Positions 10,801 to 21,694 of a stretch of 64,000 nucleotides of DNA are shown piece after piece (position 1 is the first letter of the stretch; every line of letters starts with the position of its first letter). Both the position numbers and the translations under genes were made by a program. This DNA is from Ianthella basta (lineage: Eukaryota; Porifera; Demospongiae; Verongiida; Ianthellidae): assembly GCA_964019415.1 (NCBI GenBank), contig OZ025886.1:151788-215787 (forward strand), in the 5' to 3' direction. The notes under the pieces are model-generated. The model did no database searches, was not told the DNA's origin, and was given only the letters and a program-made list of their open reading frames with translations.

Positions 10801-12724
10801 GGTCATGCACAAACTTGATACAGAATTTGTAAGGATGCATGCAGCTGTGTAGGGAGGGAGTACATCTACATGTGCAGTGTTCATACACCAAGCCGCTTCT
10901 CCTCTGACAAGGACATGCACACACTTTGTGCACTCCCACACAGCCAGCTACTGCAACAATTCCATGGAAGATGGGTGTTCTGTGAGCTGGCTGCATCTGG
11001 TCAAAGGCATCCAATTCACAGCTCTCAAAGGATATGGGCAGAGGAAGAAAGCAACTGCGGCTATGTAAGGATCAAGCTGTGACCCCCGGAAACTCCTAAT
11101 ATAGAGCCTATACCCTCCAGGTTGGGCCTTGGTTGGAGAGACTGATTGTCTTATACTCTCCCCACATCCTTTCACTTGTGAATTAGATATCTTTGCTAGG
11201 GAGCTTGATGTGTTGAGCACTGTACGTAGCATGAAGGCATGCAACCCACGCAAGGGGGCAGACTGCTCTGTAGCTACAGTGCATGCTCTGTGGAGACACC
11301 CTTAGGCCTAGACAGCTATTGTTGTGGTATCTTGTAGCTAACAGGATGTAGTGGAAAGCGGACAGTAACTCTAACAAAGGGCACTGTACATTGAAACCAC
11401 CTCTCTGTCAGTGCCTTGAAGATGAGCATGTTGGAACATGCCTCTTAGCATTAACACCAGCAGGGTGTGCTGGTGGCAGTGTAACCATGGCAATGATCTC
11501 AGACCCACTGTGACCATGACACCATGCAAATAGGAAGGGACACACTTTAGATCACACACAACACTTTTGTGGTAGCCCCAGGGTCTCTAGCTCTAGACTC
11601 ACCGGGCAAGGTCACCACTGTGAAGCCTGGCAAGTGAGCCCCATCTTGCTAAAGCACTGGGTCCCACTCCACCGGTTTATACCGGTTAATTTGCCCTTTT
11701 AACCTGGGCACAGTGACATTCGCAAGCAAGAAGTTGCCGAGTTCATACGTCTTTGAAACATCTGGGCTGGCACTAGACTAGTCCAGCCACTGGGTCTGGA
11801 GACCAGACTAGGTGGGCACGTACCTGCATACAGCTTCATGTGCTCCATTTCAGATGGGATCTCATTAGCTAGCTACATGCAATCTGCTTGTTTCATAACC
11901 ACAACCTAGTAGCAGCTACCATAAGTTGAGGTGAGTAAAGCTACTCAGGCCCATATGTGTGTGTGTGGGGGGGGGGGGGGGGGGGGGGTTGAAAGAACAT
12001 CCCCACTTGTCTAGGGGGTCCACCTGAGAAGCAACTTCTATAACTATTAAATTTTAGCTAGCTATACAGAATCTGAGTTGTAAAAACTACACAGTAGTCT
12101 TACAATGGACAGTGCCACTCAAAACCCTGTTACGCTTTAAAAGACCAGCTTAGCTGCTAACAAGCACAAGCTATAGGCATTCTCCTTAATTGTGGACACC
12201 AGAATTGTACTGCGTGTTAATCTATAATTATGGTGAGTTGCACTTTGAGAGCAGAAGCCCCTCCCTCCCCCCCCCCCCCCCCCCAGCCTCGGAGCCACCT
12301 ACGGGCCTGCTACTGCAGTGGCGGATCTAGAGGGGATCCAGGGGTGCAAAGGAACCCCCCTTTTGCTAGTCTTATGTAGGATTTTGGGCAGTTTTTAGAC
12401 CAGAAAGAGGCGTGGTGGCCATATATCAGGGGCACTGTGTGCGCACCTAACTGCTTCAGAACTCCCCTTTCGGAAATCCTAGATCCGCCACTGTACTGTT
12501 ACAGTGTGTCTACCAAATCACCTGGCTATACAGGCCCATTGGGAAGTTGAGGCGGCGCAGTATACGTACTTTGAGCTCAAGTCGACCTCCCACCCAGCCC
12601 CTGCACACCCCGCCCCAGTCCCGCCGCGCCACACTCAGCTACCGTCGCACAAGGTCGTCACCTCACCCTGAGCAGTAGCTACTCCGCAGAGCGCCAAAGC
12701 AAGGAGACACGAACGCCACAGCAT
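7811..12724 (-). CDS. Gene A: FN3-domain type I membrane protein, seven exons (464 aa)
   Basis: Exons: 12667-12724, 10462-10734, 9943-10236, 9530-9817, 8500-8856, 8331-8360, 7811-7905. All introns are phase 1. Exon 1 encodes a signal peptide (MLWRSCLLALALCGVATAQ). Exons 2-4 each encode one fibronectin-III-like domain of 91-98 residues, for example ITLTWSDPTLD ... TRTYDVTGLTAATSYDFEV. Exon 5 encodes a fourth, more divergent beta-sandwich-like domain with cysteines (ATGCDRLQV, CDQQGQC). Exon 6 is a 10-residue Pro/Thr/Gly linker. Exon 7 is a TM helix (ATLIIAISLVVVLVL) with only PMNTLQ after it. The near-absent cytoplasmic tail argues for a ligand or adhesion role or a partner-dependent receptor. 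Function is unknown. Gene B is its tandem paralogue. Confidence 0.85.
7915..8085. repeat. G-rich repeat in the last intron of gene A
   Basis: Repeats of GGGGAGAGGGGAGGGGTAGG type. On the gene's strand this is a long polypyrimidine tract just upstream of the exon 7 acceptor at 7906. A shorter version occupies the same place in gene B (14221-14295). Confidence 0.8.
12316..12493. mobile_element. Short TIR element (hAT-type ends) in gene A intron 1
   Basis: CAGTGGCGGATCTAG at 12316-12330 is perfectly inverted at 12479-12493, and TACTG flanks both sides. CAGTGGCGGAT-type ends are typical of non-autonomous hAT elements. The 5-bp flanking repeat is shorter than the usual 8 bp. No counterpart is visible in gene B intron 1. 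Confidence 0.55.
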
Positions 12725-12952
12725 ATCTTCCAACTCTTGCGAGAACGTACTTCACTAGTTCACCAGGTATCAATCCACTGTGCCATGAAGTTGTACCAAC
12801 GCTCCCATCGATGATGTTGCCTTTGATGTTTGCGAATCCTTAGGCATGCCACCCAAGCATGTCAATTAGCTGAACGTGAACGTGCGTGTGTAGTGCGGCA
12901 GGTGTGCATAGCTGTTGCGCTGCTCTCCTACCTAATTACATTTTATGCCAGT

Positions 12953-13065
12953 AATGTCCAATTTACTCCATGCCAAATATACAGTGTCCAATTTACTCCA
13001 TGCCAAATATACAGTGTCCAATTTACTCCATGCCAAATATACATTGTCCAATTTACTCCGCACAG
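12953..13065. repeat. 30-bp tandem repeat upstream of gene A
   Basis: About 3.5 copies of GTCCAATTTACTCCATGCCA plus AATATACAGT. The paralogous site upstream of gene B (about 19905-19935) has a single copy, so this array expanded after the duplication. Confidence 0.85.
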
Positions 13066-13431
13066 TCTCTTCTAATGAAGTGGGCTGGCCAGACACACAG
13101 CAGTGCAGTGAACACCAATGGTCACCACTCCACTGTGGAGCAGTGTCAGCTACACTACTGACTGGCACTCCATGGCACTGTAGCTAGAGCTTGTGTTGGC
13201 TTGCCGGGGTATTATGGCTGGGGATGATGCACACATAATGCAGAAGCCAAAGAGGTCTTGCTACTGGTAAATGAAACACATAGTGAATTGGAAGAGTAGG
13301 AGGCCATAGACATAGCAAGGTATTTGACTTAGAGCCCCCGGGCCAGTAGTTGCAGCTTGTCCACCAGGCAGCTCACTATACTGTATGCATATCTATTGCT
13401 ACAGCTTCCAATGTTGTGCTGCATGTTAGAA

Positions 13432-13672
13432 GTAGGCGAATACATAGTTTGTGGGCAATATGTAGCAGATTATTCAACAACTGAATGCAGGACGTTTCGG
13501 CCCGAAGGCCTTTGTTAGCTGCGTACAAAACTGAGAATGTACAGTGTGAGACTGGTTTATATAGCTATGGGTAACTGTGTGTGACCAATCAAATTCTAGG
13601 ATTATGTGTACATGTGTTTAGCCAATCAGAAACCTCTACAACCTCTACTAACCTAACTACATCATTGCATGT
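13432..13672. mobile_element. About 240-bp retroposon with hammerhead-like core
   Basis: The paralogous sequence at 7338-7350 is uninterrupted; here an insert is flanked by GCATGTTAGA on both sides. On the minus strand it carries CAAAGGCCTTCGGGCCGAAACGTC, recognisable as the stem-loop plus GAAAC of the hammerhead-like motif found at the ends of Penelope-like and related retroelements. The CTGATGA half is weakly conserved. No coding sequence is present. Confidence 0.5.
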
Positions 13673-14122
13673 TAGAACATGTAATTGGGTGCTGCTGGGG
13701 AGACTAGGGGTGGCCGGGTGGGTACACCATCACTGTACATGTATAACACAATATTAGCTTAATGTGTGCCCATGTCAGCCAATGCAGGCATAGGCCAAGT
13801 GATGCATAGGGCTGTAGCCGAGGCAACCTAGCTGCATGCAGCTGGAGCTAAGGGAAATTAATGAGCAGGGAGGTGTACGTTGGCTGACTACCCCACCTTC
13901 ACCACAACAAATTCAGCATTCAATTTCATTCATACAATGTGATGCTATATAAATTATATCCATTGTAATCAACCTGTCACCTGTAGCAAATGAAGGCAGT
14001 GTATTATCACAAGCCAAGTTCCACATGATAAAGTGTCACTGTGACGTCACCAGTGGACAGTCAAGTGAAGTGTTACAATACAAATTATAAACTGCATGCA
14101 AACTGTTAACTGGTGAAGGAAG

Positions 14123-17100
14123 TTACTGGAGTGTGTTCATTTGTAGGACAAGGGCGACCACCAGAGAGATGGCAATGATTAATGTTGCACTAGTGGACAT
14201 CACAGACACTGCTGCACCTGTGGGCGGGGTGGGGTGAGGGAGGGGGGGAGGGGGAGGGGGAGAGGGGAGGGGTAGGGCGGGGAGGGGGAGGGGTACAGTT
14301 AACATCTTTCACTTCATGTATATGCAGACACAGAGCTACTGGTGCACTCTCAATTCAATCAAAATTATGTAGTGACACTGCCACACCCACCCAGCACCAC
14401 ACCCAATGAGTGTCACACCCACCAATGCCATATCCACCCAGTGCTACTCCCATACACACCAGTACTAAGGTCACTCGTGTTGTTCACTTGTCTCACCTGT
14501 TCCACCACCAGGAGTACTAGTTGGAGGAGGAGGAGTTGTAACTGTACAGTGAAGAAGGGGGAGGGGACAGTGAGGTAGGGGGAGGGGACAGTGAGGTAGG
14601 GGGAGGGGACAGTGAGGGAGGGGGAGGTAAAATGAGGGAGGGGAGGGGACAGAGAGGGGACAGTGAGGTAGGGGGAGGGGACAGTGAGGGAGGGGGAGGT
14701 ATAATGAGGGAGGGGAGGGGACAGTGAGGGAAGGGGAGGTAAAATGAGGGAGGGGAGGGGACAGAGAGGGAGGGGAGGGGACAGTGAGGTAAGGGGAGGT
14801 ATAATGAGGGAGGGGATAAGATGGTGAGACGAGATAGTTGAGAGATACAGAACAACATTGCACATGCAGTGTGCACTCACTGATACTACTGGTCTCAGTG
14901 CACTGTCCTTGTACGACACAGTTACTGAGTGTTGGCACCTCTGCAGGTGCTGATAAATCTGTCAGCAGCGTTACTGAGGAAGGGGTGTTCACTTCTACAT
15001 TGTAAGTAACACGGTAGCCAGTGTTAGTTGTGAGCCCGGTGATACACAGTACACCACCAACACCACTGCCATTCAATGCAAAACTCCTTGTCTCTGTACT
15101 GCCTCCCCCCACGACGGGCCGGTATGTCACCTCCAGAGACTGCAGGGTAGCCGTGTTGTTCCCATTGGGAAGAGGGTTAGGAAGAGGATAGACAGTGAAC
15201 ATGACCTGCAGTGTGTCACAGTCCGTAGCCTCCACCACTGCCTCCACTGCAAGGGACAGACAAGATGAACACACTAAAAGTGACTCCAGTCGCAGCAGTG
15301 GGTGGGTGGCATGACACAGCTGAACACGACAAAGCACGCACTGACACCAGTGCACGGCAGTGGAGTTACATAGCTACATGTAGACAGTCCTGTCCTGGTC
15401 ACCGGTATAGGGGAGGTGCAACCAGGATGTCAGTGCATCAGGTTCACTGACTCCCGGTCGTCACCAGCCAGCAAGTCCGGCACTGGCCATAGCACACAGG
15501 ATTAGATAACTGCTATGACAACAGAAGGTTGCATTAATTAAATTGGTTACAATTAGTTGACCAGAAAATGTAGGAGAGATAACTAATGAGGGCAGTGAGT
15601 CAGAGTGTGTTGAGGGCACACTCTACAGGGCTGTGGTTAGGGGTGTACACACACGGCCACAGGGCCAAACCACCATTCACATAGCATAGCATCCCCCCCC
15701 CCCCCCCCCCCGGGTGCCCTCCACCTCACCAATGGGCTGGAAGATGAACACCACTGGGTCACTGTAGGCACCATAGCCTGCTGAGGTCTTAGCACGAAGA
15801 CTGACACTGTGTGTCTTTCCCTCACTGCCCTTGATACCAGAGACAGAGTACTGTGTTTCACCATTACTCAGTTCTGAGATGTTCTGAGGATTATTGTCTA
15901 TCAAGTAGAGGATCTCCACACCAGTGATGGCACCGACAAAAGGCTCTGGATCCCTCCATGCAATCAAGGTTTGGGAGAACCTGGGGAGGACCACACGGAG
16001 GATTGGGGGGTTGGGTACTGCAAGGGGTGAGAAGGGAAGGGTTAGAGGGAGGGGGTATGCAGCAGACAGGCAGATAGATAAAGATGCAGACAGTGTTATG
16101 CTGCAAAGTCTGCTTACTGCCAGAAGCAGTGGAGGCTGTCAGCTCAGCGGCATGGTTGTCAGGGGCAACGCCTTGCTCATTAACAGCCAGGACTTCAAAG
16201 TCATAACTTGTGGCTATTGTGAGTTCAGTGACATCGTAGGTCCTGGTTGGGACTGTGACCATGGCCACTTGCTGTCTATCCCTCCTCACCACAAACCCAG
16301 TGACTCCATCTCTGTCATTGATCTTGTCGAGTGTAGGGTCCCTCCAGGTGAGTGTGATGGAGGTGGTAGTGCGGTCTGAGACAGTGAGGCCCTGTGGTGG
16401 TCCAGTTGGAACTGAAAGGGACAAAGAGAAGGAGGAAGAAAGGATGTATTGTATTCCTTGCTACGTCTGACACAGCAAGGCCTCAGAAGTGAAGGCTGAG
16501 GCTATTGACTGTATGCAGTTCGCCACATAACAAGATGGCTACACTAGCTATCAATCACACATTGCGGCAGGGCCCAATCCTGATCACACTAGGGTATAAT
16601 TGTCTCACCATCTGGTAGGGTGGTGAAATCCACACTGATGGGTGTACTCTGTACACCATTCAGCACTGCAACCACCTGTAGCCTGTAGGTCACATCTGGG
16701 GTGAGCCCAGAAGTGGTGTAAAACACACCAGTGCCAGTCACAGTCCTTGGCTGGGGTATGCCATCCCTCTGGGGTGTAAAGGTCACACTGTAAGTGGCTC
16801 CTTGAGTGGGTGATGCAGTAAAGGTGTAGGAGACAGTGCGTGGGCCAATATTGGACTCTTGAAGGTTGCTGGGGGGCTGGACCACTGAACAGGGGAGATG
16901 AACAATGACTTCAGCTCTTTTCAAGTGTTAGAACAAGGTAATTAACAAACATGGGATAGAATGCAGGAACAAATGAATGTAGATGTACATCTAAAGTGTT
17001 CCTACACCAAAGCCAGTTCGCCTCTGACAAGGACAGACAGACGTACACCACGTGCACTCCCCTACACAGCCGGCTACTGTGACATTACCACGGAAGGTAG

Positions 17101-19532
17101 GTGCATTGCAAGCCACCTGTGGCTATGGTAAAGATAACCGATTCACTGCTCAAAATGATGTTGACAAAATGAAGAAGTCGGCTGCAGCCGAAGCTGGAGC
17201 TGTGGCCTACACTATACATATCTTGGACACTCCATGATAGAGTATACACATATACCTAGGTCCCAGCTCCAGGATAGAGCATACACATATACCTAGCCCC
17301 CAGCTCCATGATAGAGCATACACATATACCTAGCCCCCAGCTCCATGATAGAGCATACACATATACCTAGCCCCCAGCTCCATGATAGAGCATACACATA
17401 TACCTAGGTCCCAGCTCCATGATAGAGCATACACATATACCTAGCCCCCAGCTCCATGATAGAGCATACACATATACCTAGGTCCCAGCTCCATGATAGA
17501 GCATACACATATACCTAGCCCCCAGCTGCATGATAGAGCATACACATATACCTAGCCCCCAGCTCCATGATAGAGCATACACATATACCTAGCCCCCAGC
17601 TGCATGATAGAGCATACACATATACCTAGCCCCAGCTCCATGATAGAGCATACACATATACCTAGGTCCCAGCTCCATGATAGAGCATACACATATACCT
17701 AGCCCCCAGCTGCATGATAGAGCATACACATATACCTAGCCCCCAGCTCCATGATAGAGCATACACATATACCTAGCCCCCAGCTGCATGATAGAGCATA
17801 CACATATACCTAGCCCCCAGCTGCATGATAGAGCATACACATATACCTAGCCCCCAGCTCCATGATAGAGCATACACATATACCTAGCCCCCAGCTCCAT
17901 GATAGAGCATACACATATACCTAGCCCCCAGCTCCATGATAGAGCATACACATATACCTAGGTCCCAGCTCCATGATAGAGCATACACATATACCTAGCC
18001 CCCAGCTCCATGATAGAGCATACACATATACCTAGCCCCCAGCTCCATGATAGAGCATACACATATACCTAGCCCCCAGCTCCATGATAGAGCATACACA
18101 TATACCTAGCCCCCAGCTCCATGATAGAGCATACACATATACCTAGCCCCCAGCTCCATGATAGAGCATACACATATACCTAGGTCCCAGCTCCATGATA
18201 GAGCATACACATATACCTAGGTCCCAGCTCCATGATAGAGCATACACATATACCTAGCCCCCAGCTCCATGATAGAGCATACACATATACCTAGCCACAT
18301 ATCCATGCATTTGACCTGGCATCAGACACCTTGACAAGTACTAGGGAACATGATGTATTGAACACTGCTGCATGCATAGAGGCAATAAAACTGCAAAGGG
18401 ACAGCTCTCTTAGAGTCTAGCTAAACACAGTGTTCAGTGGCCTGGGGAAGCCCTAGGACTGCCATGTGGTAGTACTTTATCGCTATATACAGCACCACTG
18501 CCGCCACTGCCGCCACCACTGCCACCATCGCCGCCACCGCCACCACCACACGGTGCAAGTTGCAATCTGGGCATGCAGCGTATGCACCAATGCTACTAGG
18601 AATAAGACCACCAGCGCAAGTTGCTAAGGGTAACCATGGCACTATAAGACCACCAGCGCAAGTTGCTGAGGGTAACCATGGCACCATAAGACCACCAGCG
18701 CAAGTTGCTAAGGGTAACCATGGCACTATAAGACCACCAGCGCAAGTTGCTGAGGGTAACCATGGCACTATAAGACCACCAGCGCAAGTTTCTGAGGGTA
18801 ACCATGGCACTATAAGACCACCAGCGCAAGTTGCTGAGGGTAACCATGGCACTATAAGACCACCAGCGCAAGTTGCTAAGGGTAACCATGGCACTATAAG
18901 ACCACCAGCGCAAGTTGCTGAGGGTAACCATGGCACTAGTGCAATGATCTCAGACCCACTGTGACCATGAGTCAATGATGACACCAAATAAGGAGAAGGG
19001 ACACACCATAACATCACAGCACACTTTTGTGGTAGCCTAGCTGAGCAAGCTTGAGGGAATACGCTGGCCCCCACTCTGCCGGTTTATACCAGTTAACTAA
19101 ACCTATTAATCTGGGCAATTCAAATCGATCTACGCAACCGCAAGAAGCCGACACTCTAGACTATAGTCGGCCGCTAGACCGCTGGGTTGAGGCTGGGTGG
19201 GCAGGTGCATAGAGCACTCGGTGACACAGCGCGCATTTCATGTGCTTCTTTTCAAACGGGCCCGCAGTGTGTCTACTAATCACTTTAGCCAGGTCCATTG
19301 GGAAGTTCAGGTGTGGTGCAGTACTGTTCAGCGAACTCAACTCAGCCCTTGTACACAACACATACACCCAGCGCCCTGCGCGCCCCAGTTCCGCCTCACT
19401 CAGCTGGTCTAAGCTTGGCCTTAGTTGTGTACGAAGCACATATACGCGGGCCCGCAGAGAGCCCCTCACCTCACCCTGAGCAGTAGCTACTCCGCAGAGC
19501 GCCAAAGCAAGGAGACACGAATGCCACAGCAT
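14123..19532 (-). CDS. Gene B: FN3-domain type I membrane protein, paralogue of gene A (473 aa)
   Basis: Exons: 19475-19532, 16609-16884, 16118-16411, 15730-16017, 14881-15246, 14497-14541, 14123-14217. Domain order and phase-1 introns match gene A: signal peptide (MLWHSCLLALALCGVATAQ), three FN3 domains, a cysteine-bearing fourth domain (EATDCDTLQVMFTV), a Pro/Thr linker (15 residues against 10 in A) and one TM helix ending MNTLQ. Exons 3 and 4 have exactly the same length in both genes; exons 2 and 5 differ by 3 and 9 bp. The intron between exons 1 and 2 is enlarged by two tandem arrays (17240-18295 and 18600-18940). Gene B lies head to head with gene C (about 2.2 kb apart). Function is unknown; a cell-surface adhesion or recognition role is inferred from FN3 content. 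Confidence 0.85.
14545..14820. repeat. Purine-rich 22-bp-type repeat in gene B intron 5
   Basis: Units of GGGGACAGTGAGGTAGGGGG type. On the gene's strand this is an expanded polypyrimidine tract before the exon 6 acceptor. Gene A has only a short version (8375-8450). Confidence 0.85.
17225..18295. repeat. 37-bp minisatellite in gene B intron 1
   Basis: About 29 near-identical direct units (CAGCTCCATGATAGAGCATA then CACATATACCTAGCCCC), with CTGCAT/CTCCAT and AGGTCC/AGCCCC variants. The units abut without unique spacers, so this is not a CRISPR-type array. Gene A's intron lacks the array. Confidence 0.95.
18598..18937. repeat. 42-bp minisatellite in gene B intron 1
   Basis: Eight copies of an AAGACCACCAGCGCAAGTTG-containing 42-bp unit with TTGCTGAGGG/TTGCTAAGGG alternatives. 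Because 42 is divisible by 3, both strands stay open, which makes false reading frames. Gene A has only the flanking GATCTCAGACCCACTGTGAC text (about 11493). Confidence 0.95.
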
Positions 19533-20116
19533 ATCTTCCAACTCTTGCGAAAACGTATTTCACTAGTTCACCAGGTATCAATCCACTGTGCCGTGAAGTT
19601 GTACCAATGTTGCCACTGAAGACATTACCTTATATGTTTGTGTACGAATCCGTTGGCATACCGCCCACGCATGTTAATTAGCTGACTAGGTCTACATAGT
19701 TGCGGCTTCCTACTGTTATCTCTGCAGTGATGTGACCAAATCACTTAATTCTTCACTTCAATCAGGCCTGCTTGAATTGTACTAGTACTGTTGCTGGATT
19801 CATGACATTCTTGGTCCTTGTAGATAGTGATTAATGGTGCCATACCTGCATGTACAGGCAGCACTGATGACATCATGATGAGGTCCGTAGTATAATTGAG
19901 TTTTATGCCAAACATACAGTGTCCAACTTACTCTATGAATATGATTACTGCTAATGAAGTGGCTTGAGTGGCTGAACATACCTATATATATACACATACA
20001 GTGGTTTTGACACTTGAGCCACCATCAAAGGTGAGCAGTGCACAGTTAATACCATAGGGTAGCATGATACATGTGCCAGGAGAGTGGAGTGATCTCTAGG
20101 ACTACATGTGGAGAAT

Positions 20117-20204
20117 GTAGTCTGGCTCGCTAGCCTGTCCCAGTAAGTGCTCGCGTCCAGTGCTTACTGGGAGCTTACTGGGATGGGCTAGCGAGCCAGA
20201 CTAT
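20117..20204. mobile_element. Hairpin element with TAGTCTGGCTCGCTAGCC arms
   Basis: AGTCTGGCTCGCTAGCC, then TCCCAGTAAGC, is mirrored by GCTTACTGGGA and GGGCTAGCGAGCCAGACT. This makes an imperfect fold-back of about 85 bp, most likely a short non-autonomous DNA element. Confidence 0.55.
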
Positions 20205-20278
20205 GAAGAGTGGGATAGGTGAGATCATAGTGAAACCAACTCATCAATTAGTCAAACAGTGGGGCTTCTCTCAATTAA

Positions 20279-20312
20279 GGAAACATAAAATGGCTTCCCA
20301 TTTTATGTTTCC
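20279..20312. repeat. Perfect 15-bp inverted repeat, 4-nt loop
   Basis: GGAAACATAAAATGG - CTTC - CCATTTTATGTTTCC. It is too AT-rich in the stem and lacks a T-run, so it does not look like a terminator. It may be element debris or a cruciform site. Confidence 0.6.
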
Positions 20313-20373
20313 TTTGTGTCTGGCGGAAGGCTGTGGTCAGATGGACTGGCTTGTAGCAGTGTCCATTTACAGT

Positions 20374-20516
20374 TGCTTAAAACGCCTAAGAACCAGGCAT
20401 TTCACGTGCTAGTCATTCCGACCAATGAAATATGTGCTCTTTTGGGACGTCATTGAATTTCATTGATCCGAATGACTAGAACATGAAATGCCTAATCCGT
20501 AGGCGTTCCAAGCAAC
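20374..20516. mobile_element. About 140-bp fold-back element
   Basis: The left arm GTTGCTTAAAACGCCTAAG.. ..GGCATTTCACGTGCTAGTCATTCC is complementary to GGAATGACT-like ..GAACATGAAATGCC.. ..GGCGTTCCAAGCAAC. Arms meet at AATGAAAT/ATTTCATT around a short middle. MITE-like, no coding capacity. Confidence 0.55.
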
Positions 20517-20519
20517 CAT

Positions 20520-21690
20520 AAATAGACAGTATATAAGTGTGGGTGAGTACCAGTTTACAGTAGCACTGCATTCACTGACAGCTTCTTGCCTATGCTCCAA
20601 GGCATCATGTACCCCACACATAATATACAGTGCATTTTTCTGCCTGCATACTGCGAAGCCATAGCTGTGTTGTAAAGGGTGGCATGACATGTAATGCTAA
20701 CACCTGTGTGTGTACATTGCTGTAGCTAGGGGTAATGTATGCTGCAGACATGGCTACATGTTTGTTATCGTTCACTACCTGCACTTTGCTGTTTAAACAT
20801 GATTCACACATTATAAGCAGTACAGTGTTAACAACCGAGCCTGCTGTAAATAACACATGCAAAGGAGCTCGCACACATACAAGCAAGCACTTCCTCAAAT
20901 CAACTAGCTAGCTATAATTATACGTAATACACACAAAGTGCTTTAGTAGTTAGTTGCGTATGTAGCCATGTACGCTATATAGTGACCACACAGTATGCAT
21001 TCACAATCATACAGTACACAGCTACACACACAGTTACATACTGCCCCCAATGTATATCACTACACATCATTGTAGTGATGTGCACATGTGTGTGTGGGTG
21101 TATTCCTGCAATCATGGCATGCTAGCCTCGGTTCAGTGCTCAGTAGGTCCAATTCATTAGCATTAAGTAAGCAGAGAGAGACATTGCAGTGGTCAGCCAC
21201 TCCCTCTGTGAGAAGCAACAAAGGGTGGCTAGCTACCTGACCTTAAAGGTCTCTCAATGACCTCACAAGTTCAGCTAGTGACTGCTTGACCAGGTTGATC
21301 ATGACCCATCCCATTTTGGGAAAGACAAGCAAAACCACTGCCCATTGACAGAGTATGATTCAATTTTGATCTCTGTGTATTGACAAAAGGAGTGGTATAT
21401 ATACACCGTGACCATACGGACAAGTGCCAGCTACCTATTCCGGACACACGTGTATTTTACAGTGGCACCTTTCTATTCTGGACACACATGTATTTAAAGC
21501 GACACCTCCTTATAGTCCGGGCATTTGGGACTGGTTTTCCCAGCCTGCCATATCGTCGATGCAGGAACACAATCCATTCATTGCACAGTAAGCTGCAGGC
21601 GTCCGCGCCGAATTCGAACCTCCATTTTTGGGGGTGGGGATGGGTGGGCGGGTCTTGGTCCGGTGTGTTGCATGGGAGATCGCGCAGGAC
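20520..21690. other. Intergenic region between genes B and C
   Basis: No gene recognised. A small inverted repeat (ATCACTACA..TGTAGTGAT) lies near 21055-21080. Two diverged repeats containing ATTCCGGACACACGTGTATTT and ATTCTGGACACACATGTATTT lie at 21435-21500. It should contain the promoters of the divergent genes B and C. Confidence 0.4.
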
Positions 21691-21694
21691 GTGG

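Noticed and set aside
17225-18295. CRISPR-like regular array
   Set aside because: 37-bp units abut directly with no unique spacers, and the host is an animal.
18421-19074. Repeat-rich frames on both strands (RPPAQVAEGNHGT and its antisense)
   Set aside because: A 42-bp array in gene B intron 1; its length divisible by 3 creates open frames.
20279-20312. Hairpin as a transcription terminator
   Set aside because: Bacterial-type terminators do not apply to an animal genome, and no T-run follows.
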